From an uncultured bacterium (GTDB lineage: Bacteria; Verrucomicrobiota; Lentisphaeria; Victivallales; UBA1829): DNA of 64,000 nt. The position numbers were made by a program, and so were the translations under genes. The stretch is taken from positions 1 through 64,000 of the forward strand of contig CADCMR010000007.1 of assembly GCA_902802585.1 (NCBI GenBank). The letters are read 5' to 3'. Of the stretch, positions 6,731 through 15,498 are shown in pieces; the first letter of the stretch is position 1, and the number at the start of each line of letters is the position of its first letter. The notes under the pieces are model-generated. The model did not search any database and was not told the DNA's origin. It saw nothing but the letters and a program-made list of their open reading frames with translations.

Positions 6731-9028
6731 TCAGGGATTGTTCTGCTTGTTCCAGGCGGACATGGCATTGCGGAATTCGCGCATGGTGCCGTATTTCGCC
6801 TGGAGTTCCTCGCGCATCCTCTCGTCGGAATTGTCGAGCGCGTGCTTGAAATAGCTGGCGATGACGTACGCGGTGATCTCCTTGGCGTCGTCGTCTTCCG
6901 CGGCGATCGTCTTCGCCCCGGCGAAATCGCCGTAGAGGAGCAGGTAGAAGTAAAGTGCGTCGGAGTGTCCCGCCTCGCCGGCGCCCTTCTTCAGGAGCAC
7001 CAGGCGCTGTTTCAGCGGCAGGTCGTCGAAATTGAACTGGAACGGCTTGTTGTCGACCATGGTGGCCTTCACGACGCCGTTGTTGATGGACTTCACGGTG
7101 CAGATGCCGGAGGGACCGTAGCCGATCTGGGTGTCGGCGAGGATGGTGTTGCCGTTGTAGGTGTTCTCGCGGATCGCCTTTGCGCCGGCGATGTTGTCCA
7201 GCACCGCCTTCGCCCAGTCGCGGTACGGGCGCGCGACCTCGGCGACTGCCTCATCGGAATCCTGCGCGAGGCGGTCGAGGTTCTGGAACCAGTCGGCGTA
7301 ATCCTTTTCCACGCGGTCGAGATGGTCGTGGCGGGTCTGTTCGATCATGCGTCCGGCGAAATACTCCTTCTGGCGGACCAGGCGTTCGGAAAGCTCAAGC
7401 GCGGCGCGTGCGCTCTGCTCCTTGCGGAGCTGCGCGGCCTGCTGCTCATATTGCTCGGCCTTGATCCTGTCCTCTTCGGCCTGCGCGGCGCGGAGCTTCG
7501 CCTCTTCGGCGGCCTCGGCGTCGTCCTTGCGCTGGGCGATGAGCTTGCGAAGCTTGCGGGATTCCAGGTCGCGCGTGGATGCCATCACGGCCTCGTCGAC
7601 CTCCTGGAAGACGGCGCGGAACGTCATCAGCGCCTGTTCCTCCTTAGGCTTCCCGGGCTGGTAGTTCTTGGCGATGAACGCCTCGCATTTTTCGAGCAGG
7701 CCGCGTTTGTCCGTCGGGTTGGCGCGGGAGAACGCCACGATCTCGTCGACGGCGAGCGTCATCGGGGTGTCGCGCTGGAGTTCGCGCTCGGCGGCCTCGG
7801 CGGCCTCCTTGCGGGCGCGTTCCTCGCGTGCCTTGGCGTTGTTGAAATAGAAGAGGATGCCCGCGGCAATGAGCGACACAAGCAGCACGAGGCATGCGAC
7901 CAGAATCACGGCGCGCGTCTTCCGCGCCTCGTCCTGCTGGCGTTTCTTCAGGTTGTAGATGTTGCGGGCGCGGTCGTTCTGGCGGTCGCCTCCGCCGTCG
8001 AGGACGGTTCCGCCGCCGGCAGGACGCGCGACGCGTGCAGCAGTCCTGGAGCCGCCGGAAAGGACCTCGGAATCGGTGGACGGCCCGGCGAGCTTGCCGC
8101 GGCGCGCGTTGCGGAGGTCGTCGATGAGCTCGGACGCGTCCTGGTAGCGCATGGACGGGTTCTTCGCCATCATCTTCATGATGATGCGGGAAACGCTCTC
8201 GGGGATGTCCTTGTTCACGGAGCGTGGCGGGATCAGCGGTTCGGTGAGGTGCTTCTTCGCGATCTCGGCGGCGGTGTTGCCGTCGAATGCGAGGCGTCCG
8301 GTCACGAACTGGTAGAAGGTGGCGCCGAGGCTGTAGATGTCGCTGCGGGCGTCCATCGGGGCGCCGGTGAGCGCCTCGGGGCTGATGTACTGCGGCGTGC
8401 CCATGACCTCGTCGTCGTCCGCGTCGCTCATGTCGCCGGTAACGCGCGCGAGACCGAGGTCGGCGAGCTTGGCGCGTCCGGTGGAGGTGAGCATGATGTT
8501 GTCGGGCTTGATGTCGCAGTGGATGAGTTTCTGTTCGATCCAGGCGTAGTTCAGCGCCTCGGCGATCTGCTGGATGATGTTCAGCGCCTGGTCCACGGGG
8601 ATCACGCCCTCGCGCGCCAGCACGTCCTTCATCGTCTCGCCGTCGATGTTCTCCATGGCGAAATACAGCAGCCCGTCGTCCTCGCCCACAGCGTACGCCT
8701 GGACGATGTGCGGATGGTTCAGCTTGGCGGCTGCGCGCGCCTCCTTGATGAAGAGCGCCACGAATTCCGCGTTATTCGCGTAGGATTCGGCGAGGATCTT
8801 CAGCGCGGCGGGACGGTCGAGCGTGATCTGGTGGGACAGGTACACCGTGCCCATGCCGCCCTGACCGATGGCGCGCCGTATGATGAAGTCGGCGATCACG
8901 GAGCCGCGGGAAAGGCGCGTCGGGGGCACCTGCACCACGCTGCCGCAGTGACCGCACTGCACCATGATGCCGGCGTCGATATCGTCGACGGCCACGATTC
9001 TGCCGCAGGATGAACATTGGAAACGCAT
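6731..9028 (-). CDS. Membrane Ser/Thr protein kinase with N-terminal zinc ribbon
   Basis: 765 residues. A four-Cys zinc ribbon (C5, C8, C25, C28) precedes a Hanks-type kinase domain (about 45-315): glycine loop GQGGMGTVY, lysine in AALKIL, catalytic HCDIKPDN, metal loop DLG instead of DFG, and activation-segment GTPQYISPEA. One transmembrane helix follows a Gly-rich linker (about 373-397). The remaining ~365 residues are a charged helical, coiled-coil-like region (Glu/Ala/Arg rich) and a C-terminal globular part with no known domain. The kinase domain should be cytosolic and the C-terminal part extracytoplasmic. It is the last large gene of the pseudopilin cassette, 26 nt after the fourth pseudopilin, so its substrates may include the secretion apparatus (inference). 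Confidence 0.9.
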   Translation of the reverse strand: MRFQCSSCGRIVAVDDIDAGIMVQCGHCGSVVQVPPTRLSRGSVIADFIIRRAIGQGGMGTVYLSHQITLDRPAALKILAESYANNAEFVALFIKEARAAAKLNHPHIVQAYAVGEDDGLLYFAMENIDGETMKDVLAREGVIPVDQALNIIQQIAEALNYAWIEQKLIHCDIKPDNIMLTSTGRAKLADLGLARVTGDMSDADDDEVMGTPQYISPEALTGAPMDARSDIYSLGATFYQFVTGRLAFDGNTAAEIAKKHLTEPLIPPRSVNKDIPESVSRIIMKMMAKNPSMRYQDASELIDDLRNARRGKLAGPSTDSEVLSGGSRTAARVARPAGGGTVLDGGGDRQNDRARNIYNLKKRQQDEARKTRAVILVACLVLLVSLIAAGILFYFNNAKAREERARKEAAEAAERELQRDTPMTLAVDEIVAFSRANPTDKRGLLEKCEAFIAKNYQPGKPKEEQALMTFRAVFQEVDEAVMASTRDLESRKLRKLIAQRKDDAEAAEEAKLRAAQAEEDRIKAEQYEQQAAQLRKEQSARAALELSERLVRQKEYFAGRMIEQTRHDHLDRVEKDYADWFQNLDRLAQDSDEAVAEVARPYRDWAKAVLDNIAGAKAIRENTYNGNTILADTQIGYGPSGICTVKSINNGVVKATMVDNKPFQFNFDDLPLKQRLVLLKKGAGEAGHSDALYFYLLLYGDFAGAKTIAAEDDDAKEITAYVIASYFKHALDNSDERMREELQAKYGTMREFRNAMSAWNKQNNP

Positions 9029-9054
9029 AAGAAACTATTCTCCTGAAAATGGGA

Positions 9055-9696
9055 TTACTGCACGGGATCGAGGAATTTTGTCTTGCAGGTCAGCCAGTTG
9101 ATGTTCAGCGGGAGCTTCGGCGTCTGGCTCTTGTTCGCCTCGTACCGGTTGGTCTCCACGAAACGCACCACCAGGTTTTTGTTGCCGGTCCCGGCGAGCT
9201 GCCCGTTCGGCTTGAAGATGATCGCCGGGGCGTTGCCGCCGGAAAGACCGCTGTTGGCCAGGTTGGAGACTTTCGGGGCGTTGCTTGTTCCCTTGGTGCC
9301 TGTCGTGCCGTCGGGGGTCATGCCGAAGTCGTCGGTCGTGACGGGGACCATGGTGTTTTCGGGCAGGAGCACGAACGCCGTGCCGGGGACCCAGCGGCGC
9401 CATGTGTAGGAGGTGCTGTCCGGATCGTCGGCGTTATGGTAGACTTCCGCCATGCGGAAACTCTTATATCCGTTTCCGTCTTTCGCGAAGACGAGGGCGG
9501 TGTAGACTTTGGCGGAAACCGCGTGTGCACGGGCCTCCATGACCGCGCCGTTCACCTGATTCGCGGCGAGCGTGGTCTTGCGTCCAGCGAACAGCGAACT
9601 GTATGCGGGGACCGCGACCGCTGCGAGGACGATCATCACTCCCATGACCGCGATCAGTTCGATCAGCGTGAATGGCCTGGCTATTTTCTGTCTCAT
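9055..9696 (-). CDS. Type II secretion-type pseudopilin (cassette member, D-like)
   Basis: 213 residues. The short basic leader MRQKIARP precedes the class III signal FTLIELIAVMGVMIVLAAVAV, with the invariant Glu at +5 and a long hydrophobic N-terminal helix, followed by a ~185-residue C-terminal domain beginning SLFAGRKTTLAANQVNGAV, as in GspH-type minor pseudopilins. The position before FTLIE is Pro rather than Gly, as in other pseudopilins here. It most resembles the Verru_Chthon cassette protein D family by size and N-terminus, but this needs a profile search. Fourth pseudopilin of the block, located between the exported protein and the kinase. Confidence 0.85.
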   Translation of the reverse strand: MRQKIARPFTLIELIAVMGVMIVLAAVAVPAYSSLFAGRKTTLAANQVNGAVMEARAHAVSAKVYTALVFAKDGNGYKSFRMAEVYHNADDPDSTSYTWRRWVPGTAFVLLPENTMVPVTTDDFGMTPDGTTGTKGTSNAPKVSNLANSGLSGGNAPAIIFKPNGQLAGTGNKNLVVRFVETNRYEANKSQTPKLPLNINWLTCKTKFLDPVQ

Positions 9697-9720
9697 GTCG
9701 TGCCTCCCGTTGGGATGGGG

Positions 9721-10416
9721 TTATTTCTTCTTGGAACCGGCCGCTTTGTTCTCTTCCTCAAGCGCCTTCCGCGCGGCCTCCTCCTGCTCAATGATCTGTT
9801 TCTTGCGCAACGCGATGTATTCGGCGCGGCGTTTCGCCCGGTTTGCGTCGGTGATCTTTTTGAGCTCGGCGGTGCTGAGGCGGTCCGGCGTCTTCTTGAC
9901 GAACTTGTTCAGCTCGTTGAGTTTTTCGTCGTAAAGGGTCTTCGCCTGCTCGTACATCTTCGCGTTCTTCAGGCGGATGGCGTTGTCCATCATCTTCGCG
10001 GGTTCATTCAGCTCCAGCGCCTTGTTATAGAGGTTCTTGAACCATGTGTCGGTGGCTTCCGTCACCTCCTGGATCTCGGAGTCCTTCACATAGCTGTACA
10101 GGTTCGCCATGGCGGACTTGATCTGGCGCGACCCGATGCGTTTGTACTTCTCGGGGTTGCGCGCGAACACCTCGTAGGTGCGCGGCATGTCCGTGTCGCC
10201 GAACGCCGCGATGTACTCCTTCAGGATGTCGGACGCCTCCTTCCTGGTGTAGGAGGGTTCCAGTGCTTTGTCCGGGACGTAGATGTCGCTGTCCTTGATG
10301 GAGGCGGCGGTCCGGGGAGCGGTCTTCTGCTGCGAGAACGCGCAGAACGGTGCGATCACAGCCGCGGCGATGGCTGCCAGCAGGATCTGTGTTTTGAAAA
10401 AATGGTTATTCCGCAT
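9721..10416 (-). CDS. Exported protein of the pseudopilin cassette, unknown function
   Basis: 231 residues. The start ATG at 10416 is chosen because it opens a signal peptide (basic MRNNHFFK, hydrophobic core LLAAIAAAVIAPFCAFS, cleavage near AFS-QQ); longer upstream readings give only Arg/Ser-rich shadow sequence. The mature part is helical with many Lys/Glu residues, ends in a coiled-coil-like segment (AEYIALRKKQIIEQEEAARK) and has a Lys-rich tail. It overlaps the end of the upstream GspK-like gene by 11 bp and lies 24 nt before the next pseudopilin, so it is translationally linked to the cassette. Possibly a periplasmic assembly factor; no family recognised. Confidence 0.75.
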   Translation of the reverse strand: MRNNHFFKTQILLAAIAAAVIAPFCAFSQQKTAPRTAASIKDSDIYVPDKALEPSYTRKEASDILKEYIAAFGDTDMPRTYEVFARNPEKYKRIGSRQIKSAMANLYSYVKDSEIQEVTEATDTWFKNLYNKALELNEPAKMMDNAIRLKNAKMYEQAKTLYDEKLNELNKFVKKTPDRLSTAELKKITDANRAKRRAEYIALRKKQIIEQEEAARKALEEENKAAGSKKK

Positions 10417-13258
10417 ATTCTTTCCTCGTAACTTTCCAGGCGCCTTTGTTTTCGTTTGCCGACTCGTCCCATTCCAGGCGGACGATGAGCTTCGCCTCGC
10501 CCGTGATCTGGTCATAGAAGTTGTCGTATTGTTTGAGGTCGACCGTACGTTTTCCGTAGGTCGAACGGATGGTCGTGGGGGATACGCTCGAAGGATTGGT
10601 CTTCTTGTTCGAGTTGTCATAAGCCTGGAACCCGGAGTCGCGCCAGACGTCCACGTCCTTGTCGGAGAGGACGCGTTCCAGCTGCACGTTGCCGCCGACG
10701 TCCTTGATCGTCTGCGCCAGCACCAGGATCGTCGCACGCTTGAGCGGCTGCTTGTTCCATTTCAGCAGGTTGACCACGCGGCAGAAGACCTCCTCGGCTT
10801 CCGCGTCCGGCACGTTCCGCTTGATGATGCGGTCCATCTGGGAGCCGGAGGCGGGGTACGAGGTCGGGAAGACGGCGGTGCGGCGCGGCAGGTTGCCGTT
10901 CGCGAGCGCGTAGGTCACGGCCTCGGAGAGGTCGCTGGCGTATGCGTCGGCGTCCGAATCCTCGGAGTCGATGGACTTGCCCTGGATCACGCTGACTTTC
11001 CCGCTGTCGCCGCTTTTCGCCAGGTTCTCGAACGTCTGGTAGACCGGGAAATTGGTGAAGAGGGATTTGAATGTGAACGGGGCGCTGCCGCCGCCGAACG
11101 ACGCCACGCAGTTCAGGTTGATCAGGCCGAGCATGGAGTCGGTGGCGCGGTCGGTGCTGGACGCGAGCGCGATCTGGTCAAGCAGATGCCCGTCGCCGTT
11201 CTGGTAGGCTTCCATGCGGGTCCCGTTCTTGGACGCGCACTTCAAGTTGATCGTCTGCCACGGAGCGCCGCGGTGGATCGCGCCGAGCTCCCACAGGGAT
11301 TCCATCTGACCGTGCCTGATGTACGCTGTGGAGATCTTGTTGTTCTCGGGATCCTCGCCCGGGTCGAAATTGTTCGGATCGTTCTTGTTGTAGTTTACGG
11401 TGCTGTTGAAAGCGCCGAGCGTGGCGTTCGTGTCGTCCGCCTCCGTGAACGACGGATTGCTCCACAGGTTGCGCGCGAGGTTGTACCGCGGATCGTTGAT
11501 CTGCGTGTCGAACCAGACGTGCTTGCCGAAATCGCCCGCGCCGGCGACCACGATTTCCTCGGTGAACGTGCGGCCGGTCTGAAGCTGGGACGGCATCAGG
11601 GCAAGGTCAGCGTTTCCGTAGTTGTCCTGCAGGATGACGCGGTCGAGACTGACCTTAATGTTCCGCACTTTCAAATACTGGTAGAAATCGGCGTCATGCC
11701 CGATCGGACGGTCGTAGCCCTCGCGCTTCGGCGTGGTCACGCTGCCGACCGAACCGTTGTCGATCATGTACGTGTAGACGGTGTAGTTGCCCGAAGTCGT
11801 AACGGTTGGAGCGCCCCACGGCTGGCTGCCGGCGTCGAAGCGGATGACCTGCGGAACCGGGGCGCCGGTCAGCGGATCGAGGTATTCGTAGCTGATCTCG
11901 CCGATCGGGATCGGGTTTCTGACGGACAGTGGGTTGCTGTAGATGTTCACGGTTTCGATGTTGAGCGTGATCTCGTGGTTGAAGGTGCAGTCGGTATACC
12001 ACAGGCGCCATTTCCGGACCGCGTTCGGCGGATCGCCGACCGTGTAGGGCTCCTTCATGGGGAAGCCGAGGTTGGCGCCGACCGTGACTTCCGCGTGGAC
12101 CTCGTTGATGTACGGGGTGCGCTTGTTGCCGGTGTACGAGACCTCGCCGTTGTACCAGTCCCCTTCGCTCACAGCCTGACGGGATTCCGGCGCGTTGTAG
12201 TTGATGAGGTTCGCGACAGTCTGGTTGACATTGATGCCGGACGCGGCGTTCCGGAACCACGGGATCGCGTTTCTCAGCGTGTTGACGTCGATGGAGTTCC
12301 AGTCATTGCGGATCAGCGGGAACCGGTATTCCTCGCCGCTGGCGAGCTCGTGCTTCGAGAGGTCGCCGATGGCGGCTCCGTCAGGACGGTACTTGTTGTA
12401 CTCGCCCTGTCCGTTGAGATCGAAATACTGGTCGACCATCATCTTGAGCTGTTTTTCAAGGGCCGCCGGTCCGGTCGGGGTGGCGCTGCCGCCGCCCGCG
12501 AGATCGTTTGCGAAGAGGTCGATGTCGTCCCAGTTGTCGGACATCGAAGAGTACTTGCTCTGGATGTTCGTCGGGTTGACGATGCCCTCATAATTCCAGT
12601 TGTTGCGCGTGCTTTCAAAATTGAAATCCAGCTCGCTGGTCCAGCGACCGAGGCGTTTCCTGAAAACGTCGTCATTATAATCGGAATAATACTTGGAGCC
12701 CTTTCTGCCGATACCGTTCGGGTTCAGCTGGTCGTTCTGTCCGATCGCGACGTAGGCGTAACGTCCGAAGATGCGTTCGGTCGAGTTGTTGGGGTCGCCA
12801 TAGGCGTTCTTGGTGGTGATGTATTCCCAGGAGGGACAGCGGGAATCGTTGACGTCGTAGTACGCGGTGTTCCTGAAGCGGAGTGGACCGTTGTTGAATT
12901 CGAAGAGACCGGACCTCTCCAGTTTCCAGATCCAGTCGGACGCATATTCGCTTATGTTGCTGTTCTTCGGCTTGCTCGTGTTGTAGTTCGAGCAGACGTA
13001 GGAGGCGTTTTCCGACTGCATCAGCGCCATCATGGCGCGGCTCACGATGCCGTCCGCGAGGATGCGCGCGGAGGATGTGTCGACGTACGCGGCGGCGACC
13101 TTGCGGGTGGTGGATGCGCCGGAGGAGAAGATCATGGCGACGATCAGCGCCATGGAGAGGATGCAGAGCGTGAAAAGGAGGGCGATGCCGTGTTCGCGGC
13201 GGGCGCGGGCGGCACGCTTCAGCATACGCTTCGTCACAGGTTTTTTATGCTGTATCAT
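10406..13258 (-). CDS. Large GspK-like pseudopilin (cassette A-like)
   Basis: 950 residues. A basic N-terminus (residues 1-22) precedes REHGIALLFTLCILSMALIV, a GspK-like hydrophobic helix (GIALLFTL), and then SGASTTRKVAAAYVDTSSA, which matches the architecture of the large first protein of Verru_Chthon cassettes. The remaining ~880 residues are rich in Asn, Asp, Tyr and Trp and presumably form an extracytoplasmic globular domain. Classical GspK is about 330 residues, so this is unusually large. GspK proteins cap the pseudopilus tip. It lies 21 nt after the GspJ-like gene. Its C-terminal coding end overlaps the next gene by 11 bp. Confidence 0.8.
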   Translation of the reverse strand: MIQHKKPVTKRMLKRAARARREHGIALLFTLCILSMALIVAMIFSSGASTTRKVAAAYVDTSSARILADGIVSRAMMALMQSENASYVCSNYNTSKPKNSNISEYASDWIWKLERSGLFEFNNGPLRFRNTAYYDVNDSRCPSWEYITTKNAYGDPNNSTERIFGRYAYVAIGQNDQLNPNGIGRKGSKYYSDYNDDVFRKRLGRWTSELDFNFESTRNNWNYEGIVNPTNIQSKYSSMSDNWDDIDLFANDLAGGGSATPTGPAALEKQLKMMVDQYFDLNGQGEYNKYRPDGAAIGDLSKHELASGEEYRFPLIRNDWNSIDVNTLRNAIPWFRNAASGINVNQTVANLINYNAPESRQAVSEGDWYNGEVSYTGNKRTPYINEVHAEVTVGANLGFPMKEPYTVGDPPNAVRKWRLWYTDCTFNHEITLNIETVNIYSNPLSVRNPIPIGEISYEYLDPLTGAPVPQVIRFDAGSQPWGAPTVTTSGNYTVYTYMIDNGSVGSVTTPKREGYDRPIGHDADFYQYLKVRNIKVSLDRVILQDNYGNADLALMPSQLQTGRTFTEEIVVAGAGDFGKHVWFDTQINDPRYNLARNLWSNPSFTEADDTNATLGAFNSTVNYNKNDPNNFDPGEDPENNKISTAYIRHGQMESLWELGAIHRGAPWQTINLKCASKNGTRMEAYQNGDGHLLDQIALASSTDRATDSMLGLINLNCVASFGGGSAPFTFKSLFTNFPVYQTFENLAKSGDSGKVSVIQGKSIDSEDSDADAYASDLSEAVTYALANGNLPRRTAVFPTSYPASGSQMDRIIKRNVPDAEAEEVFCRVVNLLKWNKQPLKRATILVLAQTIKDVGGNVQLERVLSDKDVDVWRDSGFQAYDNSNKKTNPSSVSPTTIRSTYGKRTVDLKQYDNFYDQITGEAKLIVRLEWDESANENKGAWKVTRKEYAE

Positions 13259-13279
13259 GATGCACTGGCTCCTTTCCGG

Positions 13280-13903
13280 TCATTTCGGTTTCGGCTGTCC
13301 GCGGTCGATGACGACCATGCGGCGGAACTCGCGCTTGTTCGCGTTTTCGAGGATGGACGTCTTTGCGTCCGGGTTTGCCTTGATGCGGCGCAACGTCTTC
13401 GCGTCGACCAGCTCCATTTGGATTATGACGAGCGCGGGGAGGTTTTTTCCTTCGGAGTAGGCCTTGACTTTGAAATCGGTCACGCCCTCGACAAGCTCGG
13501 TGTCGTTGCCGCAGTTCGCCTTGGTGATGTCGAAATTGTCGCCCTTGCCGTCGTAGGAATAGATGAGCGTCTGCTTGGACTCGTTCCAGTCGTATTTCAC
13601 GCCCACGATGTTGGTTTTCGCGGTCAGGTTCAGTTTCTCAGGGCGGACCGTGGAAACGGAAAAGCTGGTGGTGCTGCTCTGGAACGGCGTGAGGTCGTCG
13701 TCCGTCTGCGAATAGTAGACGCACGTGAGGTCGTTCGCCATCATGTCCATGGCGATGCGCGCGCGTTCGAACATCTCGGAGCGTTCCGCGCCGGAGCTGA
13801 GCACGCTTTCGGTGGAGGAATAGAACTGCATGAGTCCGAGCAGGAACACGGAAAGCACGCTCATGGCGATCAGGACTTCAACGAGTGTGAAAGGCTTTTT
13901 CAT
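13280..13903 (-). CDS. GspJ-like pseudopilin (cassette C-like)
   Basis: 207 residues. Prepilin-type N-terminus MKKPFTLVEVLIAMSVLSVF, with the +5 Glu, then a helical segment (YSSTESVLSSGAERSEMFERARIAMDMMANDL) and a beta-rich C-terminal domain. The pattern ARIAMDMMANDL is typical of GspJ/PulJ. It comes 12 nt after the first pseudopilin gene and ends 21 nt before the GspK-like gene. The GspI-J-K-H-type order points to a minor pseudopilin complex that primes pseudopilus assembly. Confidence 0.88.
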   Translation of the reverse strand: MKKPFTLVEVLIAMSVLSVFLLGLMQFYSSTESVLSSGAERSEMFERARIAMDMMANDLTCVYYSQTDDDLTPFQSSTTSFSVSTVRPEKLNLTAKTNIVGVKYDWNESKQTLIYSYDGKGDNFDITKANCGNDTELVEGVTDFKVKAYSEGKNLPALVIIQMELVDAKTLRRIKANPDAKTSILENANKREFRRMVVIDRGQPKPK

Positions 13904-13915
13904 CGGAAATCCTCC

Positions 13916-14569
13916 TTATTTCTCTTCCTTATAGTAAGCGGGGTCGAGATACTCGCGCACGAACAGGCGGGACTGCCGCGGATAAATCGCCGCCGTGCCG
14001 GTCCCCTTCGAGTACGGCTTCGCCATCGGCCAGGTGATTTCAATGAAAACGCGCACGTAGGGCTGCCCGGTTTTCCCCGAACCATCAGGATACTTGATGC
14101 TGCTCAGTTGGACCGGCGTCCCGACCTTGCCCGTCTTCGCGTTGACGGTCGTGAACTTGAGGTTGCCGGGCGTATCTCTCCAGCAGGTGACTTCAGCGGC
14201 GAAATCGGCGGGCTCGTTCGGCGGACCGAAGAGGAATGCGAAATGTCCGTCCTGAAGACCGCTTGCGGGCTCGATCCGGTAGGACTCGGAATCCATTTTC
14301 ATGGACGCGTATTCCTTTGCCTTTGCATCGGTGAATTTTGTAGGCTTCGAGGTCTTCAGATTCTGGATCCAGTCGAAGTGTTCCCAGGATGCCCGGTCAA
14401 GCTGGGCGACCACGGAATTCGCGACGTCGGTGGCGAGCGTATCGCCGACGGAGTCCGAAGTGGACTTGACGGCAACCGGCAGAAGCGCCATGATGGCTGC
14501 GACGCCGATCGCCGCGACCGCCATCGCCACCGCGATTTCAATCAGACTGAAAAAGTTTTTTCTGCCCAT
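13916..14569 (-). CDS. GspI-like pseudopilin (cassette B-like), first gene of block
   Basis: 217 residues from ATG 14569, preceded by an AGGAAAGCAGG ribosome site; an in-frame GTG ten codons upstream is less likely. The leader MGRKN is followed by FFSLIEIAVAMAVAAIGVAA with the +5 Glu. The mature domain includes ATDVANSVVAQLD, as in GspI-type and Verru_Chthon B-type proteins. It is the promoter-proximal gene of the pseudopilin-kinase block. No strong promoter is readable in the 245 bp between it and ptsN. Confidence 0.85.
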   Translation of the reverse strand: MGRKNFFSLIEIAVAMAVAAIGVAAIMALLPVAVKSTSDSVGDTLATDVANSVVAQLDRASWEHFDWIQNLKTSKPTKFTDAKAKEYASMKMDSESYRIEPASGLQDGHFAFLFGPPNEPADFAAEVTCWRDTPGNLKFTTVNAKTGKVGTPVQLSSIKYPDGSGKTGQPYVRVFIEITWPMAKPYSKGTGTAAIYPRQSRLFVREYLDPAYYKEEK

Positions 14570-14814
14570 GGAGACCTGCTTTCCTGCTTGCCGGATCACT
14601 CCGGCTTTTGTTTCCCGTTCGGTTCATGCCCGATCGGCGCGTCTTCCGCTGCAAATGCGAATCCATATCCGCGCCCGCGTAAACGGCGCATACCTCCGGA
14701 CGCCGCGGAAAGGTCCGGCGGCTGCCGGGGCGTGCACCCCGAAAACTGGCAAAGAGCCTGAAAAGACCCCCGTTGGAAGAACCGCTTTTGAACCGGAAAC
14801 CCGGTCCGGAGCGG

Positions 14815-15270
14815 TTATTCCGCGGAGAGGATGTCGAAGATTTTCTTGCGGTCGTCGCCGGCCGCGAGGATGCTGGGGATGACGTTGTCCTCTTTGAGGC
14901 GGGAGGAGATGCTGCCGAGGAGCTTCAGATAGGCTTCCGGATCGCGTTCGTCCGCAGCGAAGAAGACAGCGAGGGAGACGGGCTGTTCGTCGAGGGTCTT
15001 GTAGTCGGAGACCGGGTTGCGGCAGACGGCGACGATCACGAGCGGGGACGGGAAGCCGTTGATGCGGATATGAGGAAGAGCAAGTCCCTTTCCGACGCCG
15101 GTGGTCATCATGCGTTCGCGCTTCCAGATCGCCTCGCGGATCTGGTCTTCGTCCATGGTGCAGCGGGTGCAGGCGTGGGCGATAATGGCGTCAAGCACTT
15201 TCTTTTTCGTCTCGCCGTCCACGATCAGGATGGAGTCCTGCTGGAGGTACTTTACGAATTCCGGTTTCAT
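14815..15270 (-). CDS. ptsN: PTS EIIA domain protein, nitrogen-type (PtsN)
   Basis: 151 residues, a single PTS_EIIA_2 domain. The phosphorylated His lies in GLALPHIR (residue about 68), the family's signature. Such proteins usually act as phosphorylation-controlled regulators of potassium transport, carbon/nitrogen balance or envelope stress rather than as sugar carriers; no EIIB or EIIC partner is in this window. The gene stands alone between the Mrp ATPase and the pseudopilin block. The upstream 228 bp (15271-15498) hold no gene and no clear promoter. Confidence 0.88.
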   Translation of the reverse strand: MKPEFVKYLQQDSILIVDGETKKKVLDAIIAHACTRCTMDEDQIREAIWKRERMMTTGVGKGLALPHIRINGFPSPLVIVAVCRNPVSDYKTLDEQPVSLAVFFAADERDPEAYLKLLGSISSRLKEDNVIPSILAAGDDRKKIFDILSAE

Positions 15271-15498
15271 AGTTTTTGCCTTTCTATAGGAGATTGGTGT
15301 GTATGCTTAGACGGGATAAAATATCCTCGATTCCGCAAAAATGCAAGCGTATATTTAGAAAAACACGCATTTTTTTTGCCTTTTGCCGCATTTTTTCCGG
15401 ATTTCAAGGTGTTTCAGCGGGTTGAACCATCGTTTCGCCGCTTTCGCCGGACGCGGAGGAAAGGAGGAGTGTCCGGCGGGAAAACAGCGGAGACGGAA

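Noticed and set aside
6161..9013. A 950-residue open frame on the + strand
   Set aside because: Antisense to the kinase with complete kinase motifs; no domain of its own.
10283..14761. A 1492-residue open frame on the + strand
   Set aside because: It is antisense to the pseudopilin genes, whose signal motifs and spacing are clear; the Val/Arg/Gly-rich sequence is typical of shadow frames in GC-rich DNA.
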